This document shows positions 34,938-43,640 of a stretch of 64,000 nucleotides of DNA, in pieces. Each line of letters opens with the position of its first letter. Within the stretch, counting starts at the first letter, position 1. Below the pieces are notes generated by a model. It had not been told where the DNA came from. It ran no database searches and was given only the letters and a program-made list of their open reading frames with translations. The translations under genes and the position numbers were made by a program. Source of the DNA: an uncultured bacterium (GTDB lineage: Bacteria; Cyanobacteriota; Vampirovibrionia; Gastranaerophilales; Gastranaerophilaceae); contig CASFGO010000017.1 of NCBI GenBank assembly GCA_949294335.1, positions 1-64,000 on the forward strand, given 5' to 3'.

Positions 34938-36428
34938 TTACGCATTTAGAAAATTGATTATTATATAAGGACACACCCCTAAAAGCAGAATCAAAAAGGA
35001 TATTCCACCTAGAACTACAAATTCATGAACTGCAATATCTTGTACATGTATATATTTATCAGGCAAATTCGCATAAAATACTTCATGAATTAACCTTAAA
35101 ATATACAATGCAGATAACATAATTATTACAATTGCAACAAACGCAAAAAACTTTAGAATCCAAATTTGAGAAATTACTGCACCGTAAATTGACAAAAATT
35201 CGCCAACAAAACCCGATAATAAAGGAATTCCAACTCCTGCCAAGCCAATCATAGAAGCAAAACCAAATAAGCGCGGGCATACATTTGCAATTCCTGATAG
35301 TCTTTTGATATTCCTAGTTCTAAATTTTAGCTTAATAATACCAACTACCAAAAACAGACCTGCTGCAACTAATGCATGTGATATCATATGAAACACAGCA
35401 CCTTTATATCCTACTGCATTCATTGAAACAAGACCTAAAATAACAAGTCCCATTTGCGAAATGCTAGAATAAGCAACTATTTTCTTAATATCTTGTTGGT
35501 AATATGCTAAAGCTGCACCATATATTATATTTATTAATGCAATTCCGCCCAATATTGGAGTTAATGTCATAAAACCCAAAGGTAATAATGCATAATTAAA
35601 TCGAATCAAACCATATACCCCAAGTTTTAATAAAATAGCTGCCAAAACCATACTCACAGGAGTTGTTGCATTTGTATGGGCATCAGCTAACCACCTATGT
35701 AATGGAACTAAAGGTATTTTAACTCCAAATCCGATAAGGAAGCATATACTCATAACCATTTGTAGAATATATGGGAGATTATTAACACCTATCCTACTTA
35801 TATCTGAAGTCAAATCACCACTTAATGAAAAATTGGTATAATATAACAAAAGAATTCCTAGCAGAATAAATAAGCTACCACCAAATGTATATAAAACAAA
35901 TTTCAATGCTGCTTTTTTAGATTTTTTATCACCCCAAAGACTTATCAACAAGTACATTGGAATTAATTCTAATTCCCACAATACAAAAAATATAAACATA
36001 TCAATAGAAGAGAATATCCCAACTAAAATACTTTCAAGACAAAGAATTAATGTATAAAAAGTCCTATGATGCTTGGTGATAAATAATTTAGAAGCCAATA
36101 TTGAAAACATAAATATTGTACTAGTTAAAATTATCATTAAAATAGATAAGCTATCAACACCAAAACTAACATTAATACCTAATTGATGTAAGAAATCATT
36201 ATTCAAAAAAGGAATTGATGATACATATTCAGGATTAAATTGTAAAGCATCAATATCATTAATATAAAATACATACAATAATAAGGAATATAAAGTATAA
36301 AAAACAGAAAAACCTGAAACAAATCTTCTTATTAATATATAATTTCTATTAATTATAGGAAGATTAATAATAATTGCAACAATTAACGGTAAAAACATTA
36401 ATACTGGAATTGAAATAAAAGACTCCAT
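34938..36428 (-). CDS. nuoM: NADH-quinone oxidoreductase-like subunit M
   Basis: 496-residue proton-pumping membrane subunit. Family features are FVLWELELIPMYLLISLWGDKKSKKAALKFVLYTFGGSLF, GVKIPLVPLHRWLADAHTNATTPVSMVLAAILLKLGVYGLIRF and QQDIKKIVAYSSISQMGLVILGL. The channel glutamate and lysines are in place. About 14 helices. It lies 3 bases after nuoL and 9 before nuoN, consistent with the standard LMN gene order. Confidence 0.96.
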   Translation of the reverse strand: MESFISIPVLMFLPLIVAIIINLPIINRNYILIRRFVSGFSVFYTLYSLLLYVFYINDIDALQFNPEYVSSIPFLNNDFLHQLGINVSFGVDSLSILMIILTSTIFMFSILASKLFITKHHRTFYTLILCLESILVGIFSSIDMFIFFVLWELELIPMYLLISLWGDKKSKKAALKFVLYTFGGSLFILLGILLLYYTNFSLSGDLTSDISRIGVNNLPYILQMVMSICFLIGFGVKIPLVPLHRWLADAHTNATTPVSMVLAAILLKLGVYGLIRFNYALLPLGFMTLTPILGGIALINIIYGAALAYYQQDIKKIVAYSSISQMGLVILGLVSMNAVGYKGAVFHMISHALVAAGLFLVVGIIKLKFRTRNIKRLSGIANVCPRLFGFASMIGLAGVGIPLLSGFVGEFLSIYGAVISQIWILKFFAFVAIVIIMLSALYILRLIHEVFYANLPDKYIHVQDIAVHEFVVLGGISFLILLLGVCPYIIINFLNA

Positions 36429-36431
36429 AAT

Positions 36432-38270
36432 TTATACTCCAAATATATTTAAAATCATTGAATACAGACCAATAAAAATCCCCATTACAAATAATAAACA
36501 CCATACCCCATAACAAATGTAAGATTGGAAATTATTTACTTGCAATTGATGAACAACCTTAGATAAGGTTAGCATTACCCCTCTAACTAAATACTCTATT
36601 CCACCTAAAATATAAGTATCAAAAAGTGATATTAATTTGGTAAAAAATTTGTATAAATAAATTTCTCCCCAATAATAAATTTTATTTATGTAAAATCCAT
36701 TAACAATGATATGATACAAGGTTGAATTTAACTTAAAATTATTTCTAAAATTGTATAAATAATAAGCAAGAATTCCCATAAAGAGATTTAGTAAGTATAA
36801 AACTGAAAAATGTCCGTTTGGAATTATAAAGCTTGATAATATAATAGCCAAAGCCATAAAAATTAATGTTCCATAAGCAATCATATATTTTGGATTATTA
36901 TAATTTTCTAAATCAGAACATTCATATCCTGCTTTATTTTCAAAAACAAGAAAATAAAGTCTAAATATGTATAAAGATGTTAGAGCTCCAATGATTGCAA
37001 ATAGAAAGTTGAGGTAAAAAGTATTTGCAAAAACATTTGCTAATAAAGATTTTGCATTAAAGCCTGAAAAGCCCAATCCAGAAAGAGCTAAAGCACCAAC
37101 AAGAAAACTCAACGCAACAATTGGTGAACATTCTCTAAATTTACCCATAAACAAAATATTCTTACTTTTTATAATCTTTATAACAACACCTGCACACATA
37201 AATAATAAAGCTTTTATAAAAGCATGCGACACAAGATATACAATTGAAGCTATTGGATTATAAAGAGCAAGAGCAATAATGACAAGTCCAAGTTGAGAGG
37301 ATGTAGAATATGCAAGAACCTTTTTAATATTTGTCTGTAATAATGCCGAAAATGATGTTAATAAAGCCGTTACACTACCTAAAACTATCATTATTTTTAA
37401 AGATAAAATATTAGATGCAACAAGTGGGAATATTCGCATTAATAAGAAAATTCCTGTCATTACCAATGTTGAAGAATGAATTAATGCACTAACAGGAGTT
37501 GGAGCACTCATCGCATTTATCAACCAAGAGTTTATTGGGAATTGTGCTGATTTTACAATTGCAGCAAATACAAATAACAATGATACAAATGAATAAATTT
37601 CCGGTGTTGTTGATGCATAAAAAGAAGATACTATCAAGTTAAGGTTGGCAAATGGTAATGATACTAAAGACATATCATTTAATAAATCTGTAACGTTCAT
37701 AGAAACAATTACAAATCCTAAAAATAACAATACATCTCCTATTGCATTAATTACAAATACTCGCTTAGCATCAACAGACACTTTTGCTTTGTTATACCAA
37801 AAACCGATTAATAAATAACTAACAGCTCCTATTAACTCCCAAAATATTAACATTTGGAATAAATTTGGACTAAATATATAACCTAAAATCGTACTATTAA
37901 AAATATTCATTAATGAATAAAATCGTGCAAAACTTTTTTCTTTATCCATATAAAAAGCGGAATAAATATAAATTATAAAAGTAATAATTGAAACAGCTAA
38001 TCCAATCAATGAATTTAGCATATCAACATAAACACCAACTGTAAAATTTAACTCTCTTATTGATAAAAAGTTATAACTAACTTCAACAGGAGAATTATTA
38101 CAAGTATAAAATAAGGCATACCCACAATATATTGAAGAAATTAATGTGGATAAAATTGACATTAATACAGTATTTCTCTTAGAAAATCCTATTCCTAAGA
38201 ATCTAGCGCCCATTATTAAAATTGATACCCATATAGGTACAAGAATAAACCAAGAAAAATCCTCTAGCAT
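36432..38270 (-). CDS. nuoL: NADH-quinone oxidoreductase-like subunit L
   Basis: 612-residue membrane subunit, the largest antiporter-like one, with the long lateral helix at its C-terminus. Motifs are FWELIGAVSYLLIGFWYNKAKVSVDAKRVFVINAIGDVLLF, KSAQFPINSWLINAMSAPTPVSALIHSSTLVMTGIFLL and QTNIKKVLAYSTSSQLGLVIIAL. LINAMSAPTPVSALIHSSTLV is the L-type version of the channel helix. It overlaps nuoK by 7 bases. Confidence 0.96.
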   Translation of the reverse strand: MLEDFSWFILVPIWVSILIMGARFLGIGFSKRNTVLMSILSTLISSIYCGYALFYTCNNSPVEVSYNFLSIRELNFTVGVYVDMLNSLIGLAVSIITFIIYIYSAFYMDKEKSFARFYSLMNIFNSTILGYIFSPNLFQMLIFWELIGAVSYLLIGFWYNKAKVSVDAKRVFVINAIGDVLLFLGFVIVSMNVTDLLNDMSLVSLPFANLNLIVSSFYASTTPEIYSFVSLLFVFAAIVKSAQFPINSWLINAMSAPTPVSALIHSSTLVMTGIFLLMRIFPLVASNILSLKIMIVLGSVTALLTSFSALLQTNIKKVLAYSTSSQLGLVIIALALYNPIASIVYLVSHAFIKALLFMCAGVVIKIIKSKNILFMGKFRECSPIVALSFLVGALALSGLGFSGFNAKSLLANVFANTFYLNFLFAIIGALTSLYIFRLYFLVFENKAGYECSDLENYNNPKYMIAYGTLIFMALAIILSSFIIPNGHFSVLYLLNLFMGILAYYLYNFRNNFKLNSTLYHIIVNGFYINKIYYWGEIYLYKFFTKLISLFDTYILGGIEYLVRGVMLTLSKVVHQLQVNNFQSYICYGVWCLLFVMGIFIGLYSMILNIFGV

Positions 38271-38608
38271 TTATTTATTTCCTTATATTTAGAATAAATT
38301 TTATTAACATCAATAGTCCCAAATTTTTGGTTAAGAATATTGGTAAAATATAGACCAACTGCCAAAACTAAAGCTGATATAGCTGTTGAAAAAATAACAA
38401 CGGTATAACCTAAATAGCTATTATTTGAAATATAACTTGAAAAAGATACAAAGATTAAATTTATAGCATTAAACATAAATTCAATAGATAAAAGTATTTT
38501 TATAAGATTTCGAGAAAAAACAACTCCTAACAATCCTACAAAAAATAGTAATATTGCATCTATTTGATAATAATATGTAGTTATACAATTTAATATATTA
38601 TGACTCAT
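38264..38608 (-). CDS. nuoK: NADH-quinone oxidoreductase-like subunit K
   Basis: 114 residues with three helices; family length is about 100. FVGLLGVVFSRNLIKILLSIEFMFNAINLIFVSFSSY holds the conserved membrane glutamate (in SIEFMFNA), and the last helix VVIFSTAISALVLAVGLYFT carries the A-E-x-A-x-G-L equivalent in degenerate form (Ser-Ala-Leu in place of Glu). It overlaps nuoJ by 11 bases and nuoL by 7 bases. The second glutamate of the proton path thus seems to be missing. Confidence 0.9.
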   Translation of the reverse strand: MSHNILNCITTYYYQIDAILLFFVGLLGVVFSRNLIKILLSIEFMFNAINLIFVSFSSYISNNSYLGYTVVIFSTAISALVLAVGLYFTNILNQKFGTIDVNKIYSKYKEINKC

Positions 38609-39095
38609 GATTAGATAGTCCTATAACTGTAATAATTAACCCTAACCCAAACTCTAATAATAAAATTGGATATCGTTCTAAAATATTTTGTGCAAAAGAA
38701 TCTAAATCGGAATAAGGATTCACAAACACAAAACAAGCCTTAACAATTTCAAACACATCCTTATTTAAAGAGAAAAACTCACCAATTAATATTACTAATA
38801 TCGCAACCCCAATTATCTTCCAAAACGAATTCAACATTATAATTCGCTTCTCAGAATTTTGTTTTATCAACATTATAGACACTCCGACTAAAACAGGGAT
38901 AGTAATAACGTAGATTAGGAATTGAACAATTGAATTATATTTTGCCCCCAATAACAAGAATAATCCTGCAACCATTAAAAAAACAACCATTGCCCACAAA
39001 AGAGTATAAATCATTTTCTTTGATAAAAGACTAAAGATTGAAGAGATACACATTAATACTGAAAATAATATAAAAAAGAATGAATTAATTGACAT
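38598..39095 (-). CDS. nuoJ: NADH-quinone oxidoreductase-like subunit J
   Basis: 165 residues with five helices, the usual size for NuoJ. The third helix (QFLIYVITIPVLVGVSIMLIKQ) is the pi-bulge helix, usually containing Y-A-G-A-I/V-x-V-L-x-L-F-V; here the motif is diverged but the position and polar residues match. It starts 8 bases after nuoI and overlaps nuoK by 11 bases. Identity rests partly on gene order. Confidence 0.85.
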   Translation of the reverse strand: MSINSFFFILFSVLMCISSIFSLLSKKMIYTLLWAMVVFLMVAGLFLLLGAKYNSIVQFLIYVITIPVLVGVSIMLIKQNSEKRIIMLNSFWKIIGVAILVILIGEFFSLNKDVFEIVKACFVFVNPYSDLDSFAQNILERYPILLLEFGLGLIITVIGLSNHES

Positions 39096-39103
39096 ATCGA
39101 ACT

Positions 39104-39487
39104 TTATACCCCTTTAAAATAAATATCTGTTAATAAGTCAGATTTCCTTGTCTTTGCAAGTTCATAATTCCCAGACATTTTCATTGAATGAGTTGGACAA
39201 TAAAACATACAGTTTCCACAGAAAATACATTTTGAATAATCAATAACATATTTATTTACATAATGATTGTCGTTTTTTTCTATAATAATTGCATCAGACG
39301 GACAAACTCTTTTACACAAACCACAACCTCTACACCCTTCCAAAACGTGCCTGCCTCTAAAATAAGGACTTAAAAAAGGATGAACTTCAGGATACTCCAT
39401 AGTTACAGGTTGACGAAATAAATGTTTTAAAACCGCAAAATGACCTTTTAGAATTGCTTTTATTGAAAGAAATATTTTTTTTACCAT
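39104..39487 (-). CDS. nuoI: NADH-quinone oxidoreductase-like subunit I (two 4Fe-4S clusters)
   Basis: 127-residue ferredoxin-like subunit that holds clusters N6a and N6b: CRGCGLCKRVCP and CIFCGNCMFYCP. RGRHVLEGCRGCGLC and the N-terminal amphipathic helix (VKKIFLSIKAILKGHFAVLKHLF) fit. It carries electrons from the donor site to NuoB. In a complex without NuoEFG it is a plausible docking region for ferredoxin. It overlaps nuoH by 7 bases. Confidence 0.95.
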   Translation of the reverse strand: MVKKIFLSIKAILKGHFAVLKHLFRQPVTMEYPEVHPFLSPYFRGRHVLEGCRGCGLCKRVCPSDAIIIEKNDNHYVNKYVIDYSKCIFCGNCMFYCPTHSMKMSGNYELAKTRKSDLLTDIYFKGV

Positions 39488-40542
39488 AAAGCCCTCATCA
39501 TAATTATCATAATCAAGTTAAATATTGATATCGGAATAATATATTTCCAAAACATATTTAATGTACTAACCTGAGTTAATCTTGGTAAAGTTGCCCTTAT
39601 CCAAATAATAACAAATACAATTATCAATGTTTTTATAAACAACCAAATTGTTTGTTCAAAATATATTAAATAAGAACAGAACTCACAATTCCCCATAAAG
39701 GCATTAGCCAAGTACATACCAAATGGTGGTAAGTATCCACCAAAGAATAAAATAACAACCAACATCGACATAACGAATAATTCTGCATATTCTCCTAAAA
39801 AGAACATTGCAAACCTCATGCCAGAATATTCAGTATGATACCCACAAACGATTTCGCTCTCTGCCTCTGATAAATCAAAAGGACAACGGTTTAATTTGGC
39901 AAGTGTTGCAATAAAAAATATCAGAAAACCTAAAACATTAGAAAAAATCATCCAAGTTTTAGATTGAAAAAGAACTATTTTATCTAAATCCATAGTCCCT
40001 GAAACAAGAATTACAGACATTACAGAAAGCATAAGCACAATTGAATAGCTACAAGTCAAACCTAAACTTCTATATGAACCTATCAAAGAATATTTATTAT
40101 TACTTGAATAACCTGCCAGAAAATGAAAAATCATAGGAAGAGATGCTATTGCAAAATACAATAAAACTCCAACAGATGAATTTATTAAGTGAAATTCTGA
40201 ATTATATGGAATCAGACACCATAATAATATTACAGATGCAAAAGCCATAATTGGAGCAATAGTAAATATAAATTTATCACTTGATAACAACTCAATATTT
40301 TCCTTGCATAAAAGTTTTATTGCATCAGCTGTTGTTTGTAAAACTCCCCAAAGCCCAACTCTATTAGGTCCTTTTCTTTGTGTAAAAAAACCTAGAAGTT
40401 TTCTCTCTGCCAAGACTAAAAATAATACAGTTAATATTAGCAGTGAAATAACAACACCAAAACCAATTACTGATACTAAAATAACAGCCCATATATCAGG
40501 TAGCCACTTAATTTCAAACAGAGTACATAATAAATAATTCAT
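39481..40542 (-). CDS. nuoH: NADH-quinone oxidoreductase-like subunit H
   Basis: 353-residue membrane subunit that shapes the quinone tunnel. LAERKLLGFFTQRKGPNRVGLWGVLQTTADAIKLLCKE, the DLSEAESEIVCGYHTEYSGMRFAMFFLGEYAELF segment with several conserved acids, and WIRATLPRLTQ near the C-terminus are all characteristic. Eight helices. It shares one base with nuoD (stop/start overlap). Confidence 0.97.
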   Translation of the reverse strand: MNYLLCTLFEIKWLPDIWAVILVSVIGFGVVISLLILTVLFLVLAERKLLGFFTQRKGPNRVGLWGVLQTTADAIKLLCKENIELLSSDKFIFTIAPIMAFASVILLWCLIPYNSEFHLINSSVGVLLYFAIASLPMIFHFLAGYSSNNKYSLIGSYRSLGLTCSYSIVLMLSVMSVILVSGTMDLDKIVLFQSKTWMIFSNVLGFLIFFIATLAKLNRCPFDLSEAESEIVCGYHTEYSGMRFAMFFLGEYAELFVMSMLVVILFFGGYLPPFGMYLANAFMGNCEFCSYLIYFEQTIWLFIKTLIIVFVIIWIRATLPRLTQVSTLNMFWKYIIPISIFNLIMIIMMRALW

Positions 40543-41630
40543 TATCTATCAACCTCCGGTAACACAACATCTAAAGATCCATATATTGACATTACATCAG
40601 ATAAATACACTCCTTTTAAAATATCTTTTAAAATCTGAGTAGAATAATAAGAACCCGTTCTCCACTTAACACGATATGGAGTATCTTCACCTACAGATTT
40701 TAAATAACACATCGTCAAACCTCTAGGAGCTTCAACAAAAGAATATATTTCCCCCTCATGCTGTTTTTGCTTATGGTAAAAATTATTCAACGGAACATTA
40801 CTAAGATTAATATTTTGGAGATATTCAATACATTGTTTAATAATATAAACAGATTCTCGCATCTCATAAATTCTAACAATATATCGACTATAACAATCTC
40901 CCTCAGAAGACAAAATAATATCAAACTCTAAATCATCATATATTGGCATAATTGAACGATAATCTTGCAAAATACCACTAGCTCTTAAATTAGGTCCAGT
41001 TAATCCCCAATCGAGAGCTTTCTGTTTTGATATTATTCCTACATCTTTTGTTCTTGATAGGAAAACAGGATTTTCTGTAATAATATCCTCATACTCATCA
41101 ATCTTGTTATAAATATTATCAACAATCCTTAAAGCTTCATCCAAATAAATATCACAATGCCTTACCCCACCAAAAACAAAGTAATTATACATTAATCTTT
41201 GTCCCGTAACTTTTTCAAAATAAGTTACGATATCTTCTCGTTCCCTAAAGGTATAAAACATAGGAGATATTGCTCCTAAATCCAATAAATAAGTTCCCAA
41301 CCACAATAAGTGAGAAGCCAATCTATTTAGCTCCATAAACATTACTCTTATATAATTTGCATACTCAGGAACTTGAATGTGATTTAACGTTTCATAAGCA
41401 TTACAAAAAGCATAAGAATAAAAGAATCCACTTAAATAATCAACCCTATCTACCATAGGTAAATATTGAATATAACTTTTAGATTCTGCCATTTTCTCTA
41501 AGCTACGATGTAAATACCCAACCTCTGGTTCAACAGATGTTATAATTTCACCATCAAGCTCTAATAACAAACGTAAAACGCCATGAGTAGAAGGATGCTG
41601 AGGGCCAAGATTTAAAACCATTTTATCCAT
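40542..41630 (-). CDS. nuoD: NADH-quinone oxidoreductase-like subunit D
   Basis: 362-residue 49-kDa-type subunit at the quinone site. LGPQHPSTHGVLRLLLELDGEIITSVEPEVGYLHRSLEKMAE, NRLASHLLWLGTYLLDLGA, TGPNLRASG and EAPRGLTMCYLKS are present. The quinone-binding His and Tyr equivalents (STHG; YLHR) are seen. It lacks the C-terminal metal-binding cysteines of [NiFe]-hydrogenase large subunits, so this is a true complex I and not a membrane hydrogenase. Overlaps nuoC by 8 bases. Confidence 0.97.
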   Translation of the reverse strand: MDKMVLNLGPQHPSTHGVLRLLLELDGEIITSVEPEVGYLHRSLEKMAESKSYIQYLPMVDRVDYLSGFFYSYAFCNAYETLNHIQVPEYANYIRVMFMELNRLASHLLWLGTYLLDLGAISPMFYTFREREDIVTYFEKVTGQRLMYNYFVFGGVRHCDIYLDEALRIVDNIYNKIDEYEDIITENPVFLSRTKDVGIISKQKALDWGLTGPNLRASGILQDYRSIMPIYDDLEFDIILSSEGDCYSRYIVRIYEMRESVYIIKQCIEYLQNINLSNVPLNNFYHKQKQHEGEIYSFVEAPRGLTMCYLKSVGEDTPYRVKWRTGSYYSTQILKDILKGVYLSDVMSIYGSLDVVLPEVDR

Positions 41631-42054
41631 TCCAACTCAACCTCTTATCTTTAAGCTCATAATTTTTTCTTAATGGATGTCCAATCCAACTTTTAGGCAT
41701 TAATAACCTTTTTAAATTATTATTCCCAATAAAATTAACCCCAAATAAATCATATATTTCACATTCGTCAAAATAAGCACTAGGATATAAATTAATAACC
41801 GATTGAGCATCTGTTTGAATATTTACAGATAAATTAACACGTTCATTCATATAAGTTGATATAACAGGATAAATTAATTCTACAGAATTCATATAATCAA
41901 CAGCAATTATACTCAAAAGCATATCAAATGATAGTTCAGGAGTAATTTTTAGATATTCCAAAATTGAACACAAATCATCAACTTCTACTTGAATTTTTTC
42001 AGAAGCTAGTTTAACATTTGGAAACTTTTCTTTAATCATTTCAAATATGTTCAT
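41623..42054 (-). CDS. nuoC: NADH-quinone oxidoreductase-like subunit C
   Basis: 143-residue 30-kDa-type subunit. [17 protein letters not shown] corresponds to the family motif W-x-E-R-E-x-Y-D-L-F-G, followed by [21 protein letters not shown]. It is separate from NuoD, unlike the fused NuoCD of enterobacteria. Overlaps nuoB by 14 bases and nuoD by 8 bases. Confidence 0.93.
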   Translation of the reverse strand: MNIFEMIKEKFPNVKLASEKIQVEVDDLCSILEYLKITPELSFDMLLSIIAVDYMNSVELIYPVISTYMNERVNLSVNIQTDAQSVINLYPSAYFDECEIYDLFGVNFIGNNNLKRLLMPKSWIGHPLRKNYELKDKRLSWNG

Positions 42055-42586
42055 TACGTTCCTCTTTTAGTACTAATATTTCATCTCTTTCTTCAAATAC
42101 GATTTTATGCCCTTCAATAAATTCTTTTCTTGTAAGTATTGATTCTTTTTTTATTTTCTTTTGAAGTTTCAAAACAGCATCAAAAAGCGCATCAGGTCTT
42201 GGAGGACACATCGGAAGAAAAATATCTACAGGTAAAAATTTATCTATTCCTTTCACAACAGAATAACAATCTTTCGATGAAAACATTCCACCTCCACAAG
42301 TACAAGCCCCCATAGCAATAACATACTTAGGTTCAGGCATTTGTTGGTATAATCTCAACAATAAAGGAGCCATTTTATGAGTAATAGTACCTGCACAAAT
42401 TAACAAATCAGCTTGACGTGGAGATGGGCGAAAAACTTCTGATCCAAATCTAGCAATATCAAAATTAGAGGCTGATGCGCACATCATTTCTATACCACAA
42501 CAAGAAGTTGCAAAAGTTAATGGCCAAATTGAATTAGCCCTCCCCCAATTTAATACTGAATCAATTGTTGTTAAGATATAATTCAT
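42041..42586 (-). CDS. nuoB: NADH-quinone oxidoreductase-like subunit B (cluster N2)
   Basis: 181-residue subunit with the terminal 4Fe-4S cluster N2: adjacent cysteines in [16 protein letters not shown], the third in [10 protein letters not shown] and the fourth in [47 protein letters not shown] is typical. It has a longer, charged C-terminus (about 150-181) than the minimal family. Overlaps nuoA by 1 base and nuoC by 14 bases. Confidence 0.97.
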   Translation of the reverse strand: MNYILTTIDSVLNWGRANSIWPLTFATSCCGIEMMCASASNFDIARFGSEVFRPSPRQADLLICAGTITHKMAPLLLRLYQQMPEPKYVIAMGACTCGGGMFSSKDCYSVVKGIDKFLPVDIFLPMCPPRPDALFDAVLKLQKKIKKESILTRKEFIEGHKIVFEERDEILVLKEERNEHI

Positions 42587-42939
42587 TATTTCCCTCCAAT
42601 AAATTTTCTCTTTACGGAATAAAAAACAACAATTAACAACATGGATAAAAATAAGAATAATGTTATAACCTCAAAGTAATTATATTCACCTGAATACACA
42701 CAAAGAGGATAAATAAAGATTAATGCAGATTCAAATATTAAAAATAAGATTAAGTAATTAAAATACCTGATATTAAAACAAATTTTAGCCGATTTATCAG
42801 GAGCTAATCCACATTCATAAGTAGAAGATTTAATTTTATCATTAGATTTATAAGAAAATATATATCCCATCACAATCATTGCAATAGCAGTAAGCAATGC
42901 TAATATTACAAAACAAAATATAAAAATAAGATTTATCAT
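42586..42939 (-). CDS. nuoA: NADH-quinone oxidoreductase-like subunit A
   Basis: 117-residue three-helix membrane subunit with [42 protein letters not shown], where the loop cysteine (ECG) and the acidic FESA helix are typical. It is the first gene of the 11-gene operon. GTAGGGGA precedes the ATG, so this transcript has a leader. The TPR gene at 42986 diverges from it across a 46-base gap. Confidence 0.95.
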   Translation of the reverse strand: MINLIFIFCFVILALLTAIAMIVMGYIFSYKSNDKIKSSTYECGLAPDKSAKICFNIRYFNYLILFLIFESALIFIYPLCVYSGEYNYFEVITLFLFLSMLLIVVFYSVKRKFIGGK

Positions 42940-42969
42940 ATTAATCCCCTACATAAATTTATTAAAATT

Positions 42970-42985
42970 TGGTATAATTAATTTG
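42970..42985 (+). promoter_or_regulatory. Extended -10 promoter, probably leaderless
   Basis: TGG-TATAAT (42970-42978) lies 7 bases before the ATG at 42986, and no ribosome-binding site is present. The divergent nuoA start is only 46 bases away. Confidence 0.6.
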
Positions 42986-43612
42986 ATGAACAAAATAAAA
43001 AAATACATATTATTTATTCTATTTATCGCAACTTTGAACATGTGTTTTGCTACAAATTTTGCAAGCATAGAATACGAAGTACCTATTGATTACTCCAAAA
43101 TTGATAAAAAAGCATTGGCTGATCAGGCTAATCTATTTTTTAACCACTTTGAACAAATTACAGATACAGAATATAGGAAAAAATATATCCAAGCGCTTTT
43201 AAACAGATATGCAGTACTATCTAAAATGGACCCTAGTGACCCATTTAATTATACAAGATTAGGCATCTTATACGATGAAATAGAACAAGATACATTAGCA
43301 AAATCAAATTTTAATAAAGCAACAAATTTAATTCCTAATTACCCTTATGCAAGTTATTCATTTGGGAATTATTATTATAAACGTGGTTTTATAAGAAAAG
43401 CACTTGCTCAATATAAACTAGCCTCTGGAATACCATATCCATATAGCTATGATAGATTCATGAAAATGGGTTCAATTTATGAAAAACTAGGCAATTATAA
43501 ACAAGCTCTTGTTGAATACAAAGCTGCATATCAAGAACAAAATGGACTTGAACTTTATAATAAAATCCTACTATTAGAGGACTTAAACTCAAAAAATATA
43601 TTGTATCATTAG
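42986..43612 (+). CDS. Secreted protein with TPR repeats
   Basis: 208 residues. A signal peptide (NKIKKYILFILFIATLNMCFA, about 2-22) precedes a soluble domain with three or four TPR-like units: YTRLGILYDEIEQDTLAKSNFNKATNLIPN, SYSFGNYYYKRGFIRKALAQYKLASG and FMKMGSIYEKLGNYKQALVEYKAAYQ. Likely periplasmic or outer-membrane associated. ATG at 42986 was chosen because the promoter hexamer ends 7 bases before it; an in-frame TTG lies one codon earlier. The glycoside-hydrolase-like gene follows 28 bases later and may be co-transcribed. Confidence 0.8.
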   Translation: MNKIKKYILFILFIATLNMCFATNFASIEYEVPIDYSKIDKKALADQANLFFNHFEQITDTEYRKKYIQALLNRYAVLSKMDPSDPFNYTRLGILYDEIEQDTLAKSNFNKATNLIPNYPYASYSFGNYYYKRGFIRKALAQYKLASGIPYPYSYDRFMKMGSIYEKLGNYKQALVEYKAAYQEQNGLELYNKILLLEDLNSKNILYH

Positions 43613-43640
43613 ATAGTTATAAGATAGCTTAGGGGATGTG

